A program made the translations under genes and the position numbers. Below, in pieces: positions 8,743 to 16,678 of a DNA stretch of 64,000 nt. Where the stretch lies: the NCBI RefSeq assembly GCF_001293685.1, contig NZ_BCAG01000007.1, positions 62,001 to 126,000 of the forward strand, in the 5' to 3' direction. Every line of letters begins with the position of its first letter. Within the stretch, counting starts at the first letter, position 1. The notes beneath the pieces were generated by a model. It searched no databases, was not told the DNA's origin, and saw only the letters and a list, made by a program, of their open reading frames with translations. Source of the DNA: Desulfatitalea tepidiphila. Lineage in GTDB: Bacteria; Desulfobacterota; Desulfobacteria; Desulfobacterales; Desulfosarcinaceae.

Positions 8743-9789
8743 TTAACGCGGCATGGGTTTGGACTGCGCGTGGGCCCGCAATTGGCCGCAGGCCGCCATG
8801 ATGTCCAGCCCCTTGCTGTAGCGCACCACACTGGTGAAATGCTTGCCGATCAAAAAATCCTGAAAGGTTTGAATGCGCTTTTCTTCGGGCCGCTCGAACG
8901 GGCTGTCCGGGTAAGGATTGAAGGGAATCAGATTGATTTTGGCCTTCAGAGGCCCCAATAACCGAGCGAGCCTGCGGGCATGGTCCAGGTCGTCGTTCAA
9001 TCCCCTGAACAAAATGTATTCGAAGGTGATCTTGCGGCCCTTGGGCAGGGGATAACCGCGACAGGCCTCGAGCAACTGCCCGATGGGATAGGTGCGGTTG
9101 ATGGGCATCAATCGGCTGCGGGCCTCGTCATCGACCTCGTTGAGCGAGACGGCCAGGTTCACCCGCGTGTCACGGCCCAGATCGATGAGTCGGGGCACCA
9201 GGCCAGCCGTGGAGACCGTTACGCGCCGCGATGCGAATTTCATGCCCCATTCGCTGCTGGTCAATATCTCGATAGCGGGCAGCAGCTGGCCGTAATTGGC
9301 CAACGGTTCCCCCATGCCCATGAAGACCAGGTTGGTCAACTGCGACGGATCCTCGAGCCGCCGGCGCACCTCCCACACCTGTCCGACGATCTCGCTGAAG
9401 GCCAGATTGCGCGCGAATCCGCCCTGGCCGGTGAGGCAGAAGCGGCACCCCTGGGCGCACCCCACCTGGCTGGAGATGCACAGGGTGTAATGGTTGCGCT
9501 CCGGGATCAGAACGCTCTCCACCAAATGGCCATCATGCAAGCGAAACAGGAACTTGCGGGTACCGTCATCGGACGCCAGCACCCGATCGACCTCCAGGCG
9601 GCCGTAGGAAAAGTGCTCGGCCAACAAGCCGCGAAAGGCCTTGCTCAGATCGGTCATCTGATCGAAACCGTCGACCAGCCGCACATAAATCCATTTGAGA
9701 ATCTGGTCGGCGCGATAAGGCTTCTCGCCGTGCGCCAACAGCCAGGCGAGCAGTGCCTCCCGGGTCATCGATTTGATGTCATTGATCAT
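8743..9789 (-). CDS. rlmN: dual-specificity 23S rRNA (A2503-C2)/tRNA (A37-C2) methyltransferase RlmN
   Basis: This radical SAM methyltransferase carries CAQGCRFC (Cys at about 111, 115 and 118), the cluster-binding CxxxCxxC motif, and the GMGEPLANY segment typical of RlmN. The N-terminal helical domain with YRADQILKWIY is also characteristic. I chose ATG at 9787-9789, giving 348 aa; an in-frame GTG at 9810 would add seven residues (MKVCCYF) that look non-native and lie inside an AT-rich repeated tract. The conserved methyl-accepting Cys near the C-terminus (MAACGQLRA) is present. The gene is convergent with the PP-loop gene and divergent from the ffh operon. Confidence 0.93.
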   Translation of the reverse strand: MINDIKSMTREALLAWLLAHGEKPYRADQILKWIYVRLVDGFDQMTDLSKAFRGLLAEHFSYGRLEVDRVLASDDGTRKFLFRLHDGHLVESVLIPERNHYTLCISSQVGCAQGCRFCLTGQGGFARNLAFSEIVGQVWEVRRRLEDPSQLTNLVFMGMGEPLANYGQLLPAIEILTSSEWGMKFASRRVTVSTAGLVPRLIDLGRDTRVNLAVSLNEVDDEARSRLMPINRTYPIGQLLEACRGYPLPKGRKITFEYILFRGLNDDLDHARRLARLLGPLKAKINLIPFNPYPDSPFERPEEKRIQTFQDFLIGKHFTSVVRYSKGLDIMAACGQLRAHAQSKPMPR

Positions 9790-9838
9790 AAAATAACAAC
9801 ATACCTTCACTTTAAACTTAAAACTTTACACTTAAAAC
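9790..9838. repeat. AT-rich intergenic repeat tract, copy 1
   Basis: On the minus strand this stretch reads AAGTTTAAAGTGAAGGTATG directly before rlmN. Related tracts, with the consensus AGTGTTAAGTGAAGGTATTCT on the minus strand, occur near 26.9 and 47.3 kb. All three lie between minus-strand genes. No coding function is evident. Confidence 0.45.
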
Positions 9839-9927
9839 CTCAGCGCCCAATATCGGCATTTATTATGCCTTGCCCCGCACCCGCTTTGGTGGTATAGGGC
9901 TCCGGTTCATGAACCATTTGTCAGCGA

Positions 9928-9956
9928 CGGCAACCATGGTGTTGCCGTTTTGTTTT
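9928..9956 (+). terminator. terminator-like hairpin in front of the ffh promoter
   Basis: CGGCAAC pairs with GTTGCCG around CATGGT and is followed by TTTTGTTTT, the form of an intrinsic terminator on the plus strand. No plus-strand gene precedes it closely, because rlmN runs the other way. It may insulate the ffh promoter or end a small unrecognised transcript from 9840-9927. Confidence 0.5.
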
Positions 9957-9958
9957 GC

Positions 9959-9987
9959 TTGACTTATCATTTATATCAGTTTATTTT
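9959..9987 (+). promoter_or_regulatory. promoter of the ffh-rpsP operon
   Basis: TTGACT (9959-9964) and TATTTT (9982-9987) are separated by 17 bp and lie 32 bp before the ffh start. The spacing and position fit a sigma-70 promoter for the long plus-strand housekeeping run. Confidence 0.55.
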
Positions 9988-10018
9988 CAAGGTTTTATTG
10001 GTATTGTGGTGACCAACG

Positions 10019-11350
10019 ATGTTTGAGAGCCTGAGCGAAAAACTCGATGGCGTCTTTAAAAGGCTCAAGGGACACGGCACCCTTACGGAAAAAAATGTTT
10101 CCGAAGGGCTGCGTGAAGTGCGCATGGCCCTGTTGGAAGCCGACGTCCATTTCAAGGTGGTCAAGCAGTTCGTCGCCGATATCAAGGAGCGGGCCCTGGG
10201 CCAGGAGGTGATGACCAGCCTGACGCCCGGTCAGCAAGTCATCAAAATCGTCAATGAAGAGCTGACCCGCCTTATGGGCGGAGCCCATGAAGACCTCGAT
10301 TTGTCAGGTACCCATCCGGTGCCCGTCATGATGGTCGGTCTGCAGGGTTCGGGCAAGACGACCACTACCGGCAAACTGGCCGTCATGCTTCGGAAAAAAG
10401 GCCGCAAGCCATACCTGGTGCCGGCCGATGTCTATCGACCGGCGGCCATCGAGCAGCTGCGCAAACTGGGGACCCAGATCGATGTACCCGTCTTCGCATC
10501 GCGCGCCGACATGAAGCCGGTGGATATCTGCCAGCAGGCGCGGGTGGAGGCCCAGAAGAGCGGTTGCGACACGGTGCTGATCGATACGGCCGGCCGGTTG
10601 CACATCGACGAAACCCTGATGGATGAGCTCAAGGCGATTCAGAAAGCCGTTCATCCCTCGGACATTCTTCTGATCGCCGATGCCATGACCGGTCAGGATG
10701 CGGTCAACATGGCCAAGGCCTTTGACGAGGCATTGGGCATCGGCGGTGTGGTGTTGACCAAAATGGACGGCGATGCCCGCGGCGGCGCGGCCCTGTCCAT
10801 CCGATCGATCACCGGCAAGCCGGTCAAATTTATCGGTGTCGGCGAAAAACTGACCGACCTGGAGGCGTTCCACCCCGATCGCATGGCGTCGCGCATTCTC
10901 GGCATGGGCGATATGCTCACCATGATCGAGAAGGCCCAGGAGGTCGTGGATGCCAAACAGGCCGCCGAATTCGAAAAAAAACTGCGCAAGAATCAGTTTA
11001 CCCTGGACGATTTCAAGAACCAGCTGCTCCAGGTGCGCAAGATGGGGTCGCTCAGCGATATCCTGGGCATGATTCCGGGGATGGGCAAGATCAAGCAGTT
11101 GAAAAACATGGAGGTGGACGATTCCGAACTGGTGCGCATCGAGGCGATCATCAACTCGATGACCCCCCAGGAACGCCGCCAGTACAACATCATCAACGGC
11201 AGCCGGAGACGACGCATCGCCAGCGGCAGCGGTACCAGCGTCCAGGACGTCAATCGCCTGTTGAAAAATTATGCCCAGGTGATGAAAATGATGAAAAAGA
11301 TCGGTAAAGGCGGCATGCGCGGTATGGGACGCGGCATGTTACCTTTTTAA
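10019..11350 (+). CDS. ffh: signal recognition particle GTPase Ffh
   Basis: This 443-aa protein has the full SRP54 architecture. An N-terminal helical bundle is followed by the G domain with GLQGSGKTTT near residue 107, DTAGRLHID, and TKMDGDARGGAAL. A methionine-rich M domain at the C-terminus ends in MRGMGRGMLPF and binds 4.5S RNA and signal sequences. Ffh delivers ribosomes making membrane proteins to FtsY and SecYEG. It is the first gene of the ffh-rpsP-khpA-rimM-trmD-rplS order that is widely conserved in bacteria. The 4.5S RNA gene is not in this window. Confidence 0.97.
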   Translation: MFESLSEKLDGVFKRLKGHGTLTEKNVSEGLREVRMALLEADVHFKVVKQFVADIKERALGQEVMTSLTPGQQVIKIVNEELTRLMGGAHEDLDLSGTHPVPVMMVGLQGSGKTTTTGKLAVMLRKKGRKPYLVPADVYRPAAIEQLRKLGTQIDVPVFASRADMKPVDICQQARVEAQKSGCDTVLIDTAGRLHIDETLMDELKAIQKAVHPSDILLIADAMTGQDAVNMAKAFDEALGIGGVVLTKMDGDARGGAALSIRSITGKPVKFIGVGEKLTDLEAFHPDRMASRILGMGDMLTMIEKAQEVVDAKQAAEFEKKLRKNQFTLDDFKNQLLQVRKMGSLSDILGMIPGMGKIKQLKNMEVDDSELVRIEAIINSMTPQERRQYNIINGSRRRRIASGSGTSVQDVNRLLKNYAQVMKMMKKIGKGGMRGMGRGMLPF

Positions 11351-11370
11351 ATCCAAAGGAGAAAGAGTGA

Positions 11371-11628
11371 ATGGCAGTTAAAATCAGATTGGCCCGGCAC
11401 GGCGCCAAGAAACGACCTTTTTACCGCATTGTGGTAGCGGATAGCGAAAGCCCAAGAGATGGAAGGTTTCTCGAAAACGTGGGCACTTATAATCCGCTGC
11501 AGGACCCAGCAGAAGTGACACTGAAAACTGATCGGGTTCACTATTGGTTGCAGCAGGGTGCCATTCCTACGGACACCGTTCGAAGCCTCTTGAAGAAAGA
11601 GGGCGTTTTCGCGCCAGCGGCTCAGTAG
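11371..11628 (+). CDS. rpsP: 30S ribosomal protein S16
   Basis: This 85-aa protein starts [20 protein letters not shown], which is diagnostic of S16, and has the usual bacterial length. [11 protein letters not shown] and [15 protein letters not shown] are also conserved. An AAAGGAG site precedes the ATG. It sits 20 bp after ffh and before khpA-rimM-trmD, the standard order. Confidence 0.97.
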   Translation: MAVKIRLARHGAKKRPFYRIVVADSESPRDGRFLENVGTYNPLQDPAEVTLKTDRVHYWLQQGAIPTDTVRSLLKKEGVFAPAAQ

Positions 11629-11676
11629 GATAACCACAGCTGTTTCTGCAATCGCCGATCCAAGGGGAGGGATGCT

Positions 11677-11907
11677 ATGAAAGACCTGATCAAGTCCATC
11701 GCGCAGGCGTTAGTAGACCATCCGGAACAGGTGGAAGTCACCGAAATCGAAGGCAACCAGACATCGGTATTGGAGCTCAAGGTCGCCAAAGACGATTTGG
11801 GAAAAGTGATCGGCAAGCAGGGACGCACCGCGCGGGCCATGAGGACACTGCTCAGCGCGGCGTCGGCTAAAATCCGAAAACGAACGGTCCTTGAAATCAT
11901 TGAGTAG
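11677..11907 (+). CDS. khpA: KH-domain RNA-binding protein KhpA
   Basis: This 76-aa protein is a single KH domain with the RNA-binding loop GKVIGKQGR near residues 45-53. KhpA binds structured RNAs and small RNAs, usually with KhpB. Its place between rpsP and rimM is the usual one. A GGGAGGG site precedes the ATG. The stop codon lies within the first codons of the longest rimM reading, so translation is probably coupled. Confidence 0.93.
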   Translation: MKDLIKSIAQALVDHPEQVEVTEIEGNQTSVLELKVAKDDLGKVIGKQGRTARAMRTLLSAASAKIRKRTVLEIIE

Positions 11908-12436
11908 TCCAGTTGTGCCGGATGATTTCATTCAGATCGGAACCATCACCGGGGCCCATGGCATTCGCGGTTCGGTGAAAGTCTATTCCTATGCGGAATC
12001 ACCGGAGCGTTTTGCCGTGCACGGCAAGGTCGTGCTGATCGATGAAGCCGGCGGGATGCGGCAGGATGTGATCACATGGGCCCAGGCGCACAAACGAATC
12101 GTTCGGTTGACACTGGAAGGTGTCCGGACACGCGGCGAGGCGGAATCGTTGAAGGGCTGGGGCGTGTTCATTGCCAGATCCGAACTGCCGGCGCTGGAAC
12201 CGGACACCTATTATTGGAAAGATTTGATCGGCCTGGCCGTGGTCACCACGACCGGTGAACATTTGGGACGTGTGACCCAGATCATTCCTACGGGGGCCAA
12301 TGACATCTATGTGGTCGAAACACCGCCGGGACACCCGTCCGGCGAAATTTTGATCCCGGCCATCTCGTCGGTGGTGCTGGATATTGACATTGAGAAGGGT
12401 TTCATGCGGGTGGAGCTGCCCGAAGGCCTCATTTAG
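11891..12436 (+). CDS. rimM: ribosome maturation factor RimM
   Basis: RimM binds S19 and helps 30S assembly. The N-terminal domain carries [16 protein letters not shown], and the PRC-barrel domain is seen in [12 protein letters not shown] and [14 protein letters not shown]. The longest reading starts at TTG 11891 inside khpA. TTG 11900 or GTG 11915 are equally plausible because no strong ribosome site is visible. At up to 181 aa it has normal family length. It is followed by trmD after 15 bp. Confidence 0.94.
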   Translation: MKSLSSPVVPDDFIQIGTITGAHGIRGSVKVYSYAESPERFAVHGKVVLIDEAGGMRQDVITWAQAHKRIVRLTLEGVRTRGEAESLKGWGVFIARSELPALEPDTYYWKDLIGLAVVTTTGEHLGRVTQIIPTGANDIYVVETPPGHPSGEILIPAISSVVLDIDIEKGFMRVELPEGLI

Positions 12437-12451
12437 CGGCCGGCCAATGCG

Positions 12452-13240
12452 ATGAAATTCGTCGTTCTCACCATTTTTCCGGAACTGATGGATGCGTTCT
12501 GGGCAAACGGCATCATGCGCAGGGCCATTCAAAGCGGCGCTATCGATACGACGGCCATCAACATTCGGGATTATGCCGAAGGCCGTCACCGTGTCACCGA
12601 CGACCGGCCCTATGGCGGCGGTTGCGGCATGGTCATGAAACCCGAGCCGTTGGCGGCAGCCACCAAGGCTGCCCGACAAATGGCCCCTCGGGCGCCCACG
12701 CTCCTGCTGTCGCCCCAGGGGCAGCGGTTCGATCAGCGATTGGCCGGGCAATTGGCCCAACTGCCCGGCATGATTCTGGTTTGCGGGCGCTATGAAGGTG
12801 TGGACGAACGGTTCACCGAGCAATTCGTCGACATGGAAATTTCCATCGGCGATTTTGTCATGACCGGCGGCGAAGTGGGGGCCATGGCCGTGATGGACGC
12901 GGTGACGCGGTTGATACCGGGCGTTCTGGGCAACGAAGATTCGGCCGAACAGGATTCGTTCGGCGATGACCGCCTGGACACGGCCCACTACACGCGCCCG
13001 CCGGCATTCGAAGGTGACGAGGTGCCGGAGGTCTTGCTCTCCGGACACCACGACCGGATCGCCCGCTGGCGATGTGCCGATGCGTTGTTGCGCACCTTTG
13101 CAAGACGACCCGACCTGTTGCGCAAGGGCCGATTGAGCGACGAGGAGATGGCGCTGCTGAGCGCATGGCACCGTGAGATCGAAAGCATCATACGCGAGCA
13201 GATTGGCCGTGGCCCTGATCCACCATCCGGTGGTGGATAA
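12452..13240 (+). CDS. trmD: tRNA (guanine37-N1)-methyltransferase TrmD
   Basis: This 262-aa SPOUT methylase has its trefoil-knot motifs intact: PYGGGCGMVMKPEP near residues 53-66, CGRYEGVDER near 111-120 and SIGDFVMTGGE near 132-142. It makes m1G37 in tRNAs reading CNN codons and prevents frameshifting. The C-terminal 22 codons overlap the longest reading of the next gene, also a SPOUT protein. Family length is about 240-260, so the overlap is probably a start-site effect rather than an extension. Confidence 0.96.
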   Translation: MKFVVLTIFPELMDAFWANGIMRRAIQSGAIDTTAINIRDYAEGRHRVTDDRPYGGGCGMVMKPEPLAAATKAARQMAPRAPTLLLSPQGQRFDQRLAGQLAQLPGMILVCGRYEGVDERFTEQFVDMEISIGDFVMTGGEVGAMAVMDAVTRLIPGVLGNEDSAEQDSFGDDRLDTAHYTRPPAFEGDEVPEVLLSGHHDRIARWRCADALLRTFARRPDLLRKGRLSDEEMALLSAWHREIESIIREQIGRGPDPPSGGG

Positions 13241-13745
13241 AAACGGGCAGACCATTGCCGCCGCTGTGACGGCCCTGGATCTGCACGATATTGCAAGGGT
13301 ATCCAGGACATTCGGATTGGATGCGTTTTACGTGGTGACCCCGCTGGAAGATCAGCAGGACCTGGTACGGCGCATCCTGGCGCACTGGGTCACCGGGGTT
13401 GGCGCACAGTACAATCCGGATCGACGGGACGCGTTGTCCCTGATCCGCCTCGCGACGCGCCTTGAAGCCGCGACGGCGGACATGACAGACAGATGGGGAG
13501 CGGCGCCGGTGACCATTGCCACCAGCGCCCGGCGGTCGAACAACAATTTGAACTTCGACGACCTGCGCGGCGTCGTCAGCGATCACCGGCCGGCGCTGTT
13601 GCTCTTCGGCACCGCCTGGGGGCTGGCCCCGGAGGTGATGGAGCGGGCTGACTTCAGGCTCGATCCCATCGAAAGCGGCAGCGGCTACAACCATCTTTCG
13701 GTTCGGTCGGCGGTTTCGATCGTTTTGGACCGGATGTGTCGATAA
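13173..13745 (+). CDS. SPOUT-type RNA methyltransferase (PF09936-like)
   Basis: The product (190 aa from the GTG at 13173) resembles the small SAM-dependent RNA methyltransferase family often found next to, or fused to, TrmD in Deltaproteobacteria. The knot-type C-terminus is seen in [14 protein letters not shown] followed by [17 protein letters not shown], typical of SPOUT enzymes that bind SAM. The true start is probably TTG 13203 or GTG 13209, since conservation begins at [13 protein letters not shown]; this would still overlap trmD by about 30 bp. The substrate RNA is unknown. Its place between trmD and rplS implies an rRNA or tRNA target. Confidence 0.82.
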   Translation: MRSKASYASRLAVALIHHPVVDKNGQTIAAAVTALDLHDIARVSRTFGLDAFYVVTPLEDQQDLVRRILAHWVTGVGAQYNPDRRDALSLIRLATRLEAATADMTDRWGAAPVTIATSARRSNNNLNFDDLRGVVSDHRPALLLFGTAWGLAPEVMERADFRLDPIESGSGYNHLSVRSAVSIVLDRMCR

Positions 13746-13794
13746 CGAAAACAGCATCTCAAATATCACTGGAAACAACGGGAGAATAGAGATC

Positions 13795-14142
13795 ATGCAA
13801 GTCATCAAGCAGTTGGAAAAAGAGCAAATGCGTATGGATATGCCCGATTTTCTGCCGGGCGATACGGTGCGCGTCCACGTTAAAATCAAAGAGGGTGACA
13901 AGGAACGTATCCAGATGTTCCAGGGCGTGGTGATTTCCAAGCGCAAAGGCAGCATCAATTCGACCTTTACCGTACGCAAAGTCTCTTACGGGGTGGGCGT
14001 GGAGCGTGTTTTTCCCATGCATTCACCGATTATCGACCGGGTCGAAATCGTCACCCGCGGCCGCGTGCGTCGCGCCAAGATTTACTACCTGCGCAAACTG
14101 CGCGGCAAGGCGGCCCGTATTCGTGAAAAACGGTTAGGTTAG
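13795..14142 (+). CDS. rplS: 50S ribosomal protein L19
   Basis: This 115-aa protein has normal L19 length. [20 protein letters not shown] and [13 protein letters not shown] are family hallmarks, and the basic tail [15 protein letters not shown] contacts rRNA. GGGAG precedes the ATG. It follows trmD and the SPOUT methylase in the conserved order. Confidence 0.97.
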   Translation: MQVIKQLEKEQMRMDMPDFLPGDTVRVHVKIKEGDKERIQMFQGVVISKRKGSINSTFTVRKVSYGVGVERVFPMHSPIIDRVEIVTRGRVRRAKIYYLRKLRGKAARIREKRLG

Positions 14143-14161
14143 GTGGTTGCGACCGGATCGC

Positions 14162-14815
14162 ATGGCAGCGGATCTCTGGGCATTCGAGCAGGCGCATCGC
14201 AACAAAGGCTACAACCGGATTGCCGGTGTGGATGAGGCCGGCCGCGGCCCCCTGGCCGGGCCGGTGGTTGCGGGGGCAGTCATCCTGCCGCCTGCCTTTG
14301 ATGTGCCGGGCGTCAATGATTCCAAGCAGTTGACCCACCGACAGCGCGAGCGCCTATTCGATCGGATCCAGGCCGAAGCCGAAGCCGTGGGGATCGGTAT
14401 CGTCGATGCCGCAGAAATCGACCGCATCAACATCCTGCAGGCATCGCGACGCGCCATGGCCCTGGCCGTCGCCCAGCTCGATCCCCAGCCCGACCTTCTG
14501 CTCATCGACGGCCGGCAGGGCATTCCGTCCGAACTGCCCCAGGATACCATCATCAAGGGCGATGCCCGCAGCATCTCCATCGCCGCCGCATCGATCATCG
14601 CCAAAGTGAGCCGGGACCGGATCATGAAAGACTACCATGTCCAATACCCGCTGTTCGGTTTCGACCGCCACAAAGGCTACCCCACCCAGGCCCACAAGGC
14701 CGCCATCGCAGCGCACGGACCCTGCACCATCCATCGCCGCACCTTTAGAGGCGTCTGCGAGCACCTGCCCTGGCGCGGCCCGCTCGATTCTGCGAACGGC
14801 TTGCGCGATGGTTGA
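14162..14815 (+). CDS. rnhB: ribonuclease HII
   Basis: RNase HII cuts RNA in RNA-DNA hybrids, including single misincorporated ribonucleotides. The active-site signature VDEAGRGPLAGPVVAGAV near the N-terminus supplies Asp and Glu, and IIKGDARSISIAAASIIAKV gives the later catalytic Asp region. The start is taken at ATG 14162 (MAADLWAFEQ); an upstream TTG at 14147 would add five residues. Its last eight bases overlap the yraN start (ATGGTTGA), implying coupling. Confidence 0.95.
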   Translation: MAADLWAFEQAHRNKGYNRIAGVDEAGRGPLAGPVVAGAVILPPAFDVPGVNDSKQLTHRQRERLFDRIQAEAEAVGIGIVDAAEIDRINILQASRRAMALAVAQLDPQPDLLLIDGRQGIPSELPQDTIIKGDARSISIAAASIIAKVSRDRIMKDYHVQYPLFGFDRHKGYPTQAHKAAIAAHGPCTIHRRTFRGVCEHLPWRGPLDSANGLRDG

Positions 14816-15179
14816 TGACCGCCAGCGATTCGGTCAGACCAGCGAGCAGATGGTCGCCCAGTATCTGCAGCGCGAGGGCTATCGGATTCTGGAAACCAAC
14901 TACCGCACCCGGGCCGGTGAAATCGATATCATCGCCGATCACAACGGCACGATCGTCTTCATCGAGGTCAAGGCGCGACGCTCCCGCAGCTACGGGGATC
15001 CCAAATGGGCGATCACCCCGGCCAAACAGCGCAAGCTTTCCATGCTGGCGCTCGTCTACCTCAAGGCCCACAAGGCCATGTACCGGCGGGCCCGGTTTGA
15101 CGTGGTGACCGTTCAGATGGTCGCGGCGAAACCCATCATCGAGGTCATCCGCAATGCCTTCGAACTCGCCTACGGATAA
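14808..15179 (+). CDS. yraN: YraN/UPF0102 nuclease-fold protein
   Basis: The 123-aa protein starts MVDDRQRFGQTSEQM at the ATG at 14808 that overlaps the rnhB stop. The restriction-endonuclease-like core is clear: GEIDIIADHNGTIVFIEVK holds the D...ExK catalytic pattern and is preceded by ILETNYRTRAG. The cellular role is uncertain (linked to recombination or DNA uptake). The rnhB-yraN order is common. It overlaps rsmI by 26 bp. Confidence 0.92.
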   Translation: MVDDRQRFGQTSEQMVAQYLQREGYRILETNYRTRAGEIDIIADHNGTIVFIEVKARRSRSYGDPKWAITPAKQRKLSMLALVYLKAHKAMYRRARFDVVTVQMVAAKPIIEVIRNAFELAYG

Positions 15180-16032
15180 ATCGCTGCCACCCGGACTCTA
15201 CGTGGTGACGACGCCCATCGGCAACATGGCCGATATCACCCTGCGGGCCCTGAAGGTCCTGGCCGAAGTCGACCTGGTCGCGGCCGAAGACACCCGGCAC
15301 ACGCGCCGGCTGCTGGCCCACCACCATATCGACCGACCGCTCGTCTCCTACCACGAACACAACGAAATCGAACGCACGGCGACCTTGATCCAACAGCTCG
15401 AAGCGGGCACCGCCATCGCATTGGTCTCCGATGCCGGCACACCGACCGTGTCCGATCCGGGCTACCGCCTGGTGCAGGCGGCCGCCGAACGAGGCCTCCC
15501 GATTTTCCCGGTTCCCGGCGTCTCGGCGGCCATCACGGCCCTGTCCGTATCCGGCCTGCCCACCGACCAATTCACCTTCGTGGGATTTCCCAGCCGCAAG
15601 AAAAACAGGCGCGCCGAACAGCTGGCCGACCTGGCGCGCCTGTCGCACACCCTGATTTTTTATCAATCCCCCCAGCGTCTGCAGGCGTTTCTGGATGAAC
15701 TGATCGAAACCCTCGGCGACCGGCCGGCGGTGCTGGGCCGGGAGATGACCAAGCTGCACGAAGAGTTCATCCGGGGCACGCTGTCCGACATCATCCGGGC
15801 ACTCGACCGCAAGGGGACGATCAAAGGAGAGTGCACGCTGCTGGTCGCCGGTGCTGGCGCGGCCGAACCGCTGGGAGAGGAAGAGATCGACGCCGCCATC
15901 CACCAGGCCGTGGAGGATCGCCGAGCCCCGTTGAGCGACATCGCCCGGGATCTGGCCGCCCGTTTCAACGTGAATCGAAAGCGGATCTACGACCAGGCCC
16001 TGCATTACCGCAAAGCGCTGGACAAGAAATGA
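15154..16032 (+). CDS. rsmI: 16S rRNA (cytidine1402-2'-O)-methyltransferase RsmI
   Basis: This 292-aa tetrapyrrole-methylase-fold enzyme has YVVTTPIGNMADITLRAL near residue 16, AAEDTRHT, and VSDAGTPTVSDPG followed by FPVPGVSAA, all RsmI signatures. RsmI modifies C1402 with RsmH and tunes decoding. The length is typical. The start lies inside the end of yraN, which is frequent in this gene order. Confidence 0.96.
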   Translation: MPSNSPTDKSLPPGLYVVTTPIGNMADITLRALKVLAEVDLVAAEDTRHTRRLLAHHHIDRPLVSYHEHNEIERTATLIQQLEAGTAIALVSDAGTPTVSDPGYRLVQAAAERGLPIFPVPGVSAAITALSVSGLPTDQFTFVGFPSRKKNRRAEQLADLARLSHTLIFYQSPQRLQAFLDELIETLGDRPAVLGREMTKLHEEFIRGTLSDIIRALDRKGTIKGECTLLVAGAGAAEPLGEEEIDAAIHQAVEDRRAPLSDIARDLAARFNVNRKRIYDQALHYRKALDKK

Positions 16033-16036
16033 GATC

Positions 16037-16618
16037 ATGACCCGACGCACGACCCTGCATCCCGTGATCCTGCCGGTACCGGCGGCGGCCCGGCCGCTCA
16101 AGGGGCGCCCCAAGGTGGACGCCCTGCGCGCCGCGGCCCGCGAAGCGCTGGCCCAGTCGGCCCGATACAGCGGCCAGAAACTCGGCCCGCTGGACAAGGA
16201 TGACAACGGCGCGCCCCTGCCGAGCAACGGCCTCTATTGGTCTCTGACGCACAAGAATGCCTACGTGGCCGCCGTCTGCTCGCCCCATGCGGTTGGCATC
16301 GACATCGAACGGCTGCGTCCGGTGAGCGAGAGCCTGGGGGAACGACTGGCCGCCCCGGACGAGTGGGCGCTGGCGCCGACCGTCGACACGCTCCTCTTCT
16401 TTCGTTACTGGACCGCCAAGGAGGCCGTGCTCAAGGCGGTCGGCATGGGGCTGACCGGCCTGTCCCGCTGCCGGATCCACCGCATCGTCGATGACGACCA
16501 TCTCCTGCTGACCTATGACGGCCGGCCCTGGCAGGTGACCCATCATCGGGTTGGACAAGAGCATCTGGTTACGATAACCTCGGACCGTGTCGAGTTGATA
16601 TGGCATTTGCGCCTTTGA
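16037..16618 (+). CDS. 4'-phosphopantetheinyl transferase (Sfp/AcpT-type)
   Basis: This 193-aa protein has the two signatures of the superfamily: VGIDIERL near residue 91, with the Mg-binding Asp and Glu, and FRYWTAKEAVLKAVG near 127-141. It activates carrier proteins by moving phosphopantetheine from CoA to Ser. The N-terminal WSLTHKNAYVAAV matches the Sfp-like group rather than AcpS. It starts 4 bp after rsmI, so it is probably co-transcribed. A carrier-protein client may belong to the BtrH/hot-dog genes near 61 kb, but that link is speculative. Confidence 0.88.
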   Translation: MTRRTTLHPVILPVPAAARPLKGRPKVDALRAAAREALAQSARYSGQKLGPLDKDDNGAPLPSNGLYWSLTHKNAYVAAVCSPHAVGIDIERLRPVSESLGERLAAPDEWALAPTVDTLLFFRYWTAKEAVLKAVGMGLTGLSRCRIHRIVDDDHLLLTYDGRPWQVTHHRVGQEHLVTITSDRVELIWHLRL

Positions 16619-16678
16619 CAGCGAAACCCTTCACCCTGGGGCTGAATCCGTCCAGACCTGCATAGAAAGGAACAGACC

